This document shows positions 56,701-64,000 of a DNA stretch of 64,000 nt, piece after piece (positions within the stretch are counted from its first letter, which is position 1; every line of letters begins with the position of its first letter). Made by a program: the position numbers and the translations under genes. Source of the DNA: Elysia chlorotica (taxonomy: Eukaryota > Mollusca > Gastropoda > Plakobranchidae); the NCBI GenBank assembly GCA_003991915.1, contig RQTK01000091.1:267367-331366 (forward strand), in the 5' to 3' direction. The notes beneath the pieces are model-generated. The model made no database searches and was not told the origin of the DNA. It saw only the letters and a list, made by a program, of their open reading frames with translations.

Positions 56701-59700
56701 CTGATGTATACTCTTTGAGTAAAAGCATGCAAGCCTCCATACTGTGTAAAGGAATGGGTCCCATGGAGGAGTTTTGGGAAGCTTTTTGCCTACCTTGTGT
56801 CTTTTTTACGCATTTTTTTCATATATGTGTTTTAAATTCTTGTATGAGGCCAATCTTTTAGACATTATTATTTGATTTTTTTCCAGCTGTGGTGCACAAG
56901 ACACTGGGGACCCAGAGAATGTATCTGAAGAGAAAAGAACCCAAGGCAAGTTGTGCCCTTTTCTTTTAAAATTTATTTTGTGAAATGTCATTTTCAAAAC
57001 CATACTGTCACTGAATATGGTAACTGTGGTTCCAGTTTGTGTTATATGTTTCTTTTAATTCAGCTGTCCAATAAAAGCCTTTTTTTTATATCTTAATATG
57101 GTATTTTATATGTTTCTTTTAATTCAGCTGTCCAATAAAAGCCTTTTTTTTATATCTTAATATGGTATTTTATATGTTTCTTTTAATTCAGCTGTCCAAT
57201 AAAAGCCTTTTTTTTATATCTTAATATGGTATTTTATATGTTTCTTTTAATTCAGCTGTCCAATAAGAGCCTTTTTTGTATATCTTAACCCCTTCACTGC
57301 CTGTAGCCCGTGCGTGGCACAGGCCTATCCTATCACTCTATTTGCCTATAGCCCGTGCCACGCATGGGCGTATGACGATCGGCTTTTCACGTACGGTCTA
57401 AGGGATTCAACTGCTTTTATTAGGTTGTTTGTTTCGTGGGTGATCTCCCTTGATAATCCAGCAGCCATTTTGTGTGTTTTGAACTGCTAGTGACCGATCC
57501 AGATCTAGATCTAGACCGCAACTGCTTTCTTCTAGGTCTAGATCTAGATCATCTTCAAGTGAACATGAAGCTGTAGTTGATGTAATTTTCAATAACAATT
57601 TTTTTTTTTACATACAAACTTTTGAAGGTACAGCATGAAAGTATGTTGTGTCAGTCACATTTGTGTGGAATATCTCTTAGATATCTCTGTCAATAGCCGA
57701 GATATAGGCGAATTTGTACAAGTAGTCTTAAATAGGGAAAAACTCCCCGGCAAATAGGTGCATAATAGGGCTGGCGGTGAAGAGGTTAATAAGGTGTTTC
57801 ATATGTTTCTTTTAATTCAGCTGTCCAATAAAACCTTTTTTTTTTGTACATCACAACAAAGTTCTTGTCAGATTAAGCCTGTCATTGTCAGTTTGAACAA
57901 GAATGAAAAAAGCCTTAAATCATTGGTACTTTGGAGAAAAAAAACAAGCTGGCTATTATTTTAGTTTTTTTTTTTTTTTTAATTTAAATTTTTAATTTTT
58001 TAAAATCTTCCATATGTTTTGGTAAAAAAAAGATAGTTTTTTATGATAAATAATGTGCAAATTTAATTTTGTGATATTATATTTCTTGTTTCTATAACTT
58101 TTTTTTAGCAGTTGGATGTTAAAATTATAAGATGGTACCTCTAATTCTTTTCTTTCCTTATGTACTCTTAACAAACAATATGAATGGATTAGGAGAGGGC
58201 AAGTGTATTTAATGTCATTCCTCCAATTTTATAAAAGTTTGCTGATCTAAAAATAAGGTCGTAATAAGTTTTTGTTTTCTTTTCCCAGACATGTGTTCAA
58301 AGCATCGCCCTCTTCAAGACCTTTGTGTTACTTCCCTTTGCATTGCTGATGAGGCAAAGTGGCGTGATGAAGTTTTGTCCCCGAATCCCTCCAAGCCAGC
58401 ATCAAATAACCCCACCAATCTCTCTCTAATATGTGGAGTGACGTTGAGGTGTGCTAAGCCTCCAAGTTTACTGAAATTAAATGACAGCAAAAGATCAAGA
58501 GGAAGCAAGAATCAAACAGTTCAGCTCATGAACGAAGTAAATGATGCAGTTAGTAGTGACCCTTTGAAATCATCCACACTTATAACAGACGATGATGATT
58601 TCTCAAAGAAATCAGACTTTCAAATTCCCCAGGGCAGGCTAGCTCCATATATTGTGGTGGTGTCTCTTGCTGAAGACAGTCTGACTTCCTGTGAGTCGAG
58701 CCCTTCAAAAAAGAAACCCTCAGCAGCAAAGCCTTCAACCAGCAAGGATGACATGGCTGTATCTGTTGATGATCATTCCAATGCCACAAATTATTGGTCG
58801 GGTCCGTGGGAAGATGGGCTAGACCCAGACTGTCAAATTGTAGGATTTACACCTTCCCCAGGAAAACAACCAACCAGCACTTTATTGGGTATAATGATGG
58901 AGAAACAGATGCAAGAGCTGCATAAAAATGATGTCCCTAATGGTCCCAGTGATCCCTGTGATAGTGTAGATACAATCCCTGAGCCAAGCTCTCCAGATAA
59001 GAGATTTTTAATTTATGACTTCACAGATGCAAGCCACTCTACTCCTGCTAAAGAGCCAAGTCTTTCTTCTTTGCATAATATGAGTGGCTCTAGTACCACC
59101 TCAGGTTCCAGTGCCCCTGTAACTAATAGTGAATTTCCAAGTAAAGTGCCAGTGAAGATTTCCGGCTCTGTGATACAATGTTTAGAACTTCCAAATATTT
59201 TTCAGAAGGAGCAGATAGAGGTGCAGTCAATATTGCCTTCTATAGACAAGCAGCATGTGATCATTGTGCTTTCAACAAAGGTTGGCTTCCTCGAAAGCAC
59301 CAGCTCTACGGGGCTGGTTCCGGAAGACTCCCTCAGAACTAATACTGCTGAAGCTGCTCATGATTTTTGTGGAGGTGGTATCCTTGTTTACAAGCTGCGC
59401 AGTGAGAGCAGTAGATTAATATTAGAGGATGAACCACTTGTGGTGTACCAAGTGACCTCACCAAAAGATGTCATTACCAGTACCTTTTTGCTGCCCCCTG
59501 AGATAGAGGATCAGGTAAGGAAAACTTTCAACTGTTTCTTTTTTTTTCTTTTTTTTTGCTTAAGTTACAAGTCCATATACGTAAATTTCATCTGCCATAT
59601 GTTTTATTATTATTATCATTTAGGAGATTCCTTTCATATTCATTTCAAGGCAACTTGTTATAAATTGTGCCATAAAATATTGTCTTTATCTTCACAAAAG

Positions 59701-62700
59701 AATTGTATAGATGACATTCAAAGTAAAAGCATATCAGGTCAGAAAATTAATAGAATTGTTTGTTTATTAACAACAGGATCTTATAAAACCAACAAAAATT
59801 TTGTGAAAGCATTATTTTACTGTTAATTTCTTGAGTCTTATCTTTGACTGAAAATAAGCAGCTAGTTCTAGTTGCCTTCAAAAGATTGTCCACTTGATGA
59901 TCAACTCTTTTTTATTGGTATATTAATTCTCACTGTCCTTTTAGTTCGTGATCAACCCTTAAAAATATATTTTTTTTTTGTATAATTGATCTTACACACG
60001 AGGTGTAGCCCTTTTAGTTTGAAATTAAATAACTCTCCATGTACAACACTGTTTAGTTTGATCTTTTAAGCAGAAAAATTATCTGATTTCACTGAGTATG
60101 TTAAAAGACTTGATGGTATTCAGACGTGAACAGTTTTAATACTGAAAGTGTATCTTTATGTTTGATTTATTGTATCAAGTAGATGAATTTTAATGAGATA
60201 AACCTGGGTATAAAATAGTTGTATTGAGTTTAAAAAAAGATAATATTTAAACTTTATTCATAGAGTAAGTTTCTCCCTTAAACTGAATGTCTCCTAATGT
60301 TCCAACACAATCTTTCATAGAGAAGGAAGACTTTCTGCCAAGCCAAAGATATGGCTAGTCTGAGATGAACTGACCTATAATCAAATGCGACAATTTAAGG
60401 AAAGTAACAGGTCTTGAAGAGGGCGATGCTTTGAACACATGTCTGGGAAAAGAAAAGAAAAACTTATTACTACTTTATTTTTACCTAAACCTCTCCTAAA
60501 ATATAATTTATGAAATACAATAAACTTTGAGTCATACATTATTGTGATTGTTTGTTCGTTGGCAAGTGTTGATGCATCCGTATAATAGTGGTGCGATTTG
60601 GACTTCCCCAATCAAGATAGCAAGTCACTTAAAGAGACATAGTACCCTAGCCATGAAACTCCTCTTTTAAGGAGCGCAGTAATCTAGTGGTTTAACCATG
60701 CTTGCTTTGTGCTCTGTGGGGCGGTGTTAGTAACGTGGAGTTGGTTCTAAATGGACGTTAGGGCCTTGTGAACGAATACGCAATGTAGTGTTCTGCTGAT
60801 GGTACCCCATCAGTTAATAACTCATGCTCAGCACTCTATTTAAACTGATTTCAGGTTGAAGATGGCATTGGACTACCTCAGGCTGTTGATAATCATGGAG
60901 TCCCTACTGTAATGGGGTATGTGGTTCTTACAACAGCTTCAGGGATACTCCAAGTTATGTCCCTTGCAAAGCTTTCTCCTGTGGCAGAACTGAATCCTGG
61001 ACCGAGTGAAAAATACATATGTGCCACTTACTGCTCAGGTAAAGTGAAAAATAGATTGTAAAAATAATATCCAAAAGCCAAGACTACAATCATTTTGTAT
61101 TTGGAAAAGAAATTGTTTGTATTAATTCTACAGTGCTTTTTTTAAATTTATTTTTTTATCCAGTTTTTCTTGTGTAATTCATTCCAACTGTAATCAGGAA
61201 TCTAAAATTGAATTAGTTTTATTTTACCAGCTGATCAAGGTTGGACTTGTTAAATTTGTTTCATACTTTTTTTCCACAGGTGTAGAACGTCTGTGTGCGT
61301 GTACAGATAATGGCAAACTGAAGTTCTTTGACCTAGAAAGTGTGAGCGACAGGCGGGGCTCTTGGATCAATCCAGATCCAGCAGACAGTTCCTTGTTGAA
61401 TGGAGAGGGTTCAGCCTGTAAAAAAGCCAAGATGGATGAAGATACGGTAGATTATTCTGGTATGTCAGACCACTCTTTCAAATTAAAGATAATATAGAAT
61501 CAGGGTTTGAAAAACAAAAACAAAACATAATTGGTTGGTTAGAGATTAAATCTGCAATTTAGTTTAAAAATATGAATATTTTGAAATGAAATTTGAAAAG
61601 CAAAATTCCAAGGGTTAATGTAGACTTGATAATAGTATGTTTTGACGCTCATAGTTAGGTGCAATATGAGGGGAATTACAAAAAAAGAAAAGCTCCTAGC
61701 GTTATATTTATTTTTAACAGAGTTTAAGTAAGAAAAGAGAAGTTTTCTAAGTGTGTAAGATGTTCCAAAACTTCCATGAAATATTAAACCTTGAATGAAT
61801 AGTACAGTTGTAAATAATTAAAAATTTTTACTTTGACTAATTTTAAGTTGATGAATTTGATAACAATTTTTTTTTTTTTTTTTATCTCTGACACAGGAAA
61901 GAATTGTAACATCCCATAGGGAAATTTTTCTTGCTTGTATAATAATACATTTTATTCAATTTCACATCAGTTATATGTGAGATTAAAAAAAAAAAAAAAG
62001 CATTTTACACTCACATTAACATTGTTGAAATCATACACTGTCAGCGAGAATACACATGAAACCTTGAAAATAATGTTTCTTTTTTTTAACATAATACATT
62101 TGATTCAATATCACATCAGTTATATGTGAGAAAAAAAAAAGCATTTTACACTCACATTAACATTGTTGAAATTATAAACTGTCAGCGAGAATATGCATGA
62201 AACCTTGAAAATAATGTTTCTTTTTTTTTAACATCATAACTTTTATCGCTCTTTTAATATAATCTTCTTAATACAAACATTTTTCCTCCTTTATAAAGGT
62301 GCTGAATATCTGGTAAACCAGCCTTTGAATGGAGATACCTTGAAACAATTGCATGACCTGATTCAGTTTGAGAACCTCATGCCTCGATTCACGGCTGTCG
62401 TTCCTCCTTGCTGGTCAGAGATTCAGCAGGAGCAGCAGCAGCGAAGACATCCTCAGCATTTGCAGCAGCAAGGAGAATCAACACAGCACACCCGCACTTG
62501 GAAGCTCACCACAGATGCTTTGGGGTATGAAATTTTGTATATTTATGTTAATAGAGACAAATACATAGCTTTCATTTACCCCATTGCATTTCTAAACATT
62601 TATATCATGTTTCCTGATTATTTAGTGCTAAAAGTACTGATAATTTAAATTTCCTTAGTCAGTTAGATTTAAGACAGTGGCCCTTGTGTTCACACTGCAG

Positions 62701-63156
62701 TGATATGGGTGGGTTGAGAGTTGAGTTGAGTTGGTTTAATATCGAACATCAGCACTATATAAGCTATATTGTGGAGGGGCCCCAAGACTGGCGTCTGACA
62801 ATTTTATGTGCTGTCACACACGACACAGGGTGGGGATACCTTGACTCCTCTCTCAGCCAGTCACATTAAACGGACACTAACTCAATTAGTACGAAGCGAA
62901 ATCGCCAGAGCTTGAAGCACTGACCTTTTGCGTTTGTTCTACCCCAGGACCCCCCCATAGTTTTTTATTTTTCCTGTGACCAAGGAGTCAACTGTAGAAA
63001 CAAGTATTATTTAAACCATAGTGACTTTATATTTTTTTCAGGCAAACTTGGGATGAGCATCTGTTTGAAATCTTGCTACCCAAACCCTGCTCTGTCGGAC
63101 ATGTGGATATCAAGTTCTCCTTGCATCCAATGTGCACACTTCAGCCCAATATTGAG
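50545..63156 (+). CDS. BIRC6: BIRC6 (BRUCE/Apollon), N-terminal part, spliced, runs off the right edge
   Basis: This is the whole-gene entry; the exons follow separately. BIRC6 is a giant (about 4,800 residues in vertebrates) membrane-associated E2/E3 ubiquitin ligase. It binds caspases and Smac and controls apoptosis, autophagy and cytokinesis. Fourteen exons (about 1,066 codons) are placed: N-terminal beta-propeller pieces, the BIR zinc domain, more propeller, a long disordered insert, and the start of the region after it. The family order is kept: GILLLDTALQT, WATVTLQM, SLMYSEA-type RALMYSEAARRETF, MAQAGFFHHP, CFTCSVCLVCWEPTDEPW, SEHERHS, TQNVPLTVTYAT, RLCACTDNGKL, PRFTAVVPPCW and QQEQQQRRHPQHL. 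Exon 4 lies on the opposite strand. The UBC domain lies beyond the window. Confidence 0.93.
50784..50845. repeat. AGATCTAG palindrome cluster
   Basis: Repeated AGATCTAGATCTAG-type palindromes at the start of BIRC6 intron 1. Single copies recur near 50902 and 51172, and a similar cluster is inside the MITE. Confidence 0.85.
51584..51765 (+). CDS. BIRC6: BIRC6 exon B2
   Basis: Acceptor TTCTGAAG, donor GTAAGT; phase 1 to 0. It reads DGFALGVRGDLQGILLLDTA. Confidence 0.93.
52130..52188 (+). repeat. Poly-C and (AC)n tract
   Basis: C runs of 10 or more interrupted by one G, then CACACA. The minus strand is G-run rich. Confidence 0.95.
52473..52607 (+). CDS. BIRC6: BIRC6 exon B3
   Basis: Acceptor GCTTTCAG, donor GTAGGT; phase 0 to 0. 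It reads AAQLLKTLLSTELSN and ends DATQGNHKTAK. The next expected residues are WATVT, which are found only on the minus strand in B4. Confidence 0.92.
52666..52756 (+). repeat. Left inverted-repeat block at the BIRC6 inversion
   Basis: Block A 52666-52690, block B 52691-52723, a 12-base spacer, block C 52736-52756. Each is a perfect reverse complement of a block at 53466-53544, but the order is permuted. Confidence 0.93.
52987..53237 (-). CDS. BIRC6: BIRC6 exon B4, inverted relative to the gene
   Basis: On the minus strand it has its own acceptor (CATTCTTTCAG) and donor (GTAAGT). It is 251 bp, phase 0 to 2, and reads WATVTLQMQHLAIRSVCSAL, PVASAIVDRLGFLLPSSRLD and RALMYSEAARRETFANWPHM. That is exactly the missing BIRC6 segment between B3 and B5. 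B3 ends in phase 0 and B5 supplies the one base needed to finish the last codon, giving NYK-WALPEP. As written it cannot be spliced in cis with its neighbours. Inverted duplications flank it. Confidence 0.93.
53466..53544 (+). repeat. Right inverted-repeat block at the BIRC6 inversion
   Basis: A' 53466-53490, C' 53491-53511, B' 53512-53544, directly contiguous. They match A, C and B on the left in reverse complement, without the 12-base spacer. Confidence 0.93.
53559..53687 (+). CDS. BIRC6: BIRC6 exon B5 (BIR domain, first half)
   Basis: Acceptor TTTTCACAG, donor GTAACT; phase 2 to 2. It reads WALPEPMAQAGFFHHP and CFTCSVCLVCWEPTDEPW. The two cysteines of CFTC are the first zinc ligands of the BIR fold. 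Confidence 0.95.
53700..54860 (+). other. BIRC6: BIRC6 B5-B6 intron
   Basis: AT-rich, no transposon or exon recognised. Confidence 0.6.
54861..54984 (+). CDS. BIRC6: BIRC6 exon B6 (BIR domain, second half)
   Basis: Acceptor CATTAAAG, donor GTATGT; phase 2 to 0. It reads SEHERHSQLCPYIKGDYTQN, giving the histidine and last cysteine zinc ligands, then VPLTVTYATQPAQF. Confidence 0.94.
55712..55810 (+). CDS. BIRC6: BIRC6 exon B7
   Basis: Acceptor TTCACCAG, donor GTAAGT; phase 0 to 0. It reads FIATSTSSGNITVWDISYIL, a WD-type propeller strand. Confidence 0.9.
56176..56279 (+). CDS. BIRC6: BIRC6 exon B8
   Basis: Acceptor GTCCTTTCAG, donor GTAAGC; phase 0 to 2. It reads KHCQFDIDLGNTLVAMMTGL. Confidence 0.85.
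56887..56945 (+). CDS. BIRC6: BIRC6 exon B9 with GC donor
   Basis: Acceptor TTTTTCCAG; phase 2 to 1. It reads CGAQDTGDPENVSEEKRTQ. The donor is GCAAGT, so the following intron is of GC-AG type. Its phase fits B10. Confidence 0.75.
57047..57850 (+). repeat. 64-bp tandem repeat, five copies, split by a MITE
   Basis: Units starting TGTTTCTTTTAATTCAGCTG lie at 57047, 57111, 57175 and 57239, and a fifth at 57804. Removing the 497-bp insert plus one TTAA restores the 64-base period exactly. Confidence 0.95.
57289..57785. mobile_element. piggyBac-like MITE with TTAA target duplication
   Basis: 497 bp bounded by TTAA at 57285-57288 and 57786-57789. The ends are imperfect inverted repeats: CCCCTTCACTGCC on the left and CCTCTTCACCGCC read from the right, 11 of 13 equal. 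Inside is a hairpin (GCCCGTGCGTGGCAC and GTGCCACGCATGGGC) and an AGATCTAGATCTAG palindrome. No coding frame, so it would be non-autonomous. Confidence 0.85.
58289..59514 (+). CDS. BIRC6: BIRC6 large exon B10 (disordered insert)
   Basis: Acceptor TTTTCCCAG, donor GTAAGG; 1,226 bp, phase 1 to 0. It starts MCSKHRPLQDLCVTSLCIAD, is rich in Ser, Pro, Lys and Asp in its middle, and ends with a propeller-like block: VIQCLELPNIFQKEQIEVQS, GGGILVYKLRSESSRLILED and DVITSTFLLPPEIEDQ. The vertebrate gene has a similar long low-complexity insert. The frame runs open into the intron to 59826, but the donor and family match end it at 59514. Confidence 0.92.
60409..60470 (-). repeat. Inverted copy of the B10 acceptor and first exon bases
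   Basis: The reverse complement matches 58261-58322 (intron end, AG and about 34 exon bases) with about two mismatches. It lies in the B10-B11 intron with no donor, so it is not an exon. Confidence 0.9.
60668..60850 (+). mobile_element. Degenerate tRNA-derived SINE
   Basis: AGCGCAGTAATCTAGTGG, then TTGCTTTGTGCTCTGTGGGG, resembles a tRNA-like head with a lost box B. It ends right before the B11 acceptor. Confidence 0.45.
60855..61038 (+). CDS. BIRC6: BIRC6 exon B11
   Basis: Acceptor CTGATTTCAG, donor GTAAAG; phase 0 to 1. It reads TVMGYVVLTTASGILQVMSL. Confidence 0.9.
61280..61459 (+). CDS. BIRC6: BIRC6 exon B12
   Basis: Acceptor TTTCCACAG, donor GTATGT; phase 1 to 1. It reads VERLCACTDNGKLKFFDLES, a WD-type strand matching the family. 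Confidence 0.93.
61942..62232 (+). repeat. 149-bp tandem duplication
   Basis: CACATCAGTTATATGTGAGA lies at 61963 and 62112, and both copies contain AAGCATTTTACACTCACATT and CCTTGAAAATAATGTTTCTT. It is in the B12-B13 intron. Confidence 0.9.
62299..62524 (+). CDS. BIRC6: BIRC6 exon B13
   Basis: Acceptor TTATAAAG, donor GTATGA; phase 1 to 2. It reads LMPRFTAVVPPCWSEIQQEQ and RRHPQHLQQQ, then HTRTWKLTTDALG. Confidence 0.93.
62713..62955 (-). mobile_element. tRNA-derived SINE, diverged
   Basis: Minus-strand copy of the family at 25052. On the plus strand it shows TGAGTTGAGTTGGTTTAA, CAGCACTATATAAGCTATAT, GACAATTTTATGTGCTGTCA and ends near the eroded tRNA-like head. Confidence 0.8.
63042..63156 (+). 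CDS. BIRC6: BIRC6 exon B14 (last in window)
   Basis: Acceptor TTTTTTTCAG, donor GTAAAT; phase 2 to 0. It reads WDEHLFEILLPKPCSVGHVD. The gene continues beyond 64000. Confidence 0.93.
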
Positions 63157-64000
63157 GTAAATTGAAAAAAAAGACTTATAGTTTGAAGGAGGAAATTAAT
63201 ATGATTTTATGGTCTTTGTTAAGTTATTGACTTTTGAAAGGTTAGGTTGGGCAAATTGCCTGTGTTTGTTCACCATGCCTGCATTAATGTTTTTTTGTTT
63301 GTGTGTGTGTGTGTTTTTTTTAAATATTAGGGTAATAACTAAAATGAGAAATTGTTTACTTCTTAGCAAATCTATTTTATTGCGAAGGAGGTTGGTGGTT
63401 AAATGAAATTTAAAAATAAGAACCAAGATCCTGAGGACAATAAGAAAAAACATTTCAACAAACAACTCACATTATAGTGGGGAGGCATCCATATATTTTA
63501 TCTATATTAGGACCCATTCCACAGGCCATGATTGGATAGCAAAGTGAAACTTAGATGGTTTGTTATTTTATAGGGTTATTTGCTTGATGTTTTGTTTACA
63601 TGTTTTTCACATTACTATAAAACTCTCCTAGCAATAGGTTTTTGTTATTTGAATGTTTTGTTTATTAATTCCTGGTTTACTTATCATCAAAACCCAAGAT
63701 TAGATTGTACAGGATTTACTCACACTGGCGTACATAGATCGGCAACCATCAAATGTATTTTAACTTTGATTGTTTCATATTAATATACATTGAAACATGT
63801 TCAGTCCAAATTTCATGTTCATTGCTTGTGCAGTTGTTGTGTTGTGACGCTTTAAGATATTGGTAGATTTGCAGATGTGTCTTTCTTACGAACCCTATAT
63901 AGGTTTAAAACTGATATACATGTTCTAGGGCCTACATCAAGGTCACTTAATATTCTAACCGGAAGAGCAAATTTTCTACTTAATTCAAGCTAACTGCTTT

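Noticed and set aside
58289-59826. Exon B10 extending to the stop at 59827
   Set aside because: The protein turns hydrophobic and random after the GTAAGG donor at 59515, and the next exon joins in phase.

Overview
This is invertebrate animal nuclear DNA, most likely from a gastropod or other lophotrochozoan. It is AT-rich and has long introns with GT-AG borders, many microsatellites, tRNA-derived SINEs and several dead non-LTR retrotransposons. The species call is an inference from repeat style and protein similarity. No bacterial, viral or organellar gene is visible.

Two large conserved genes lie in tandem on the plus strand. (1) HEATR5B (HEAT repeat protein 5B, a cofactor of AP-1/clathrin traffic) is spliced from 10313 to the stop at 42171-42173. 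About 37 coding exons could be placed with matching phases. They give about 2,017 codons, close to the full vertebrate length minus roughly 50 N-terminal codons whose exon I cannot find. (2) BIRC6 (BRUCE/Apollon, the giant BIR-UBC ubiquitin ligase) starts with its ATG at 50545 and is followed for 14 exons (about 1,066 codons) to the right edge, where it continues. All exon placements come from reading splice sites, phases and remembered family sequence; no alignment was run.

Layout: 1-10312 is repeat-rich DNA, probably intron 1 and/or upstream of HEATR5B, with many (CT)n tracts, a minisatellite and SINEs. 10313-42173 is HEATR5B, with an RTE-type LINE remnant, a jockey/CR1-like LINE remnant and a young LINE insertion with a 103-bp target duplication in its introns. 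42174-50544 holds the 3' UTR, microsatellites, a SINE and a decayed coding-like stretch. 50545-63156 is BIRC6.

The most unusual feature is structural. BIRC6 exon 4, just before the BIR domain, lies on the minus strand between plus-strand exons 3 and 5. Its splice sites and phases would join perfectly if it were turned round, and the borders carry the two inverted duplications expected of a staggered-break inversion. HEATR5B also has two in-frame exon duplications and four single-base frame breaks, mostly at short homopolymers. A piggyBac-like MITE sits exactly at TTAA inside a 64-bp tandem repeat in BIRC6. Assembly error, merged haplotypes or real rearrangement cannot be separated from sequence alone.
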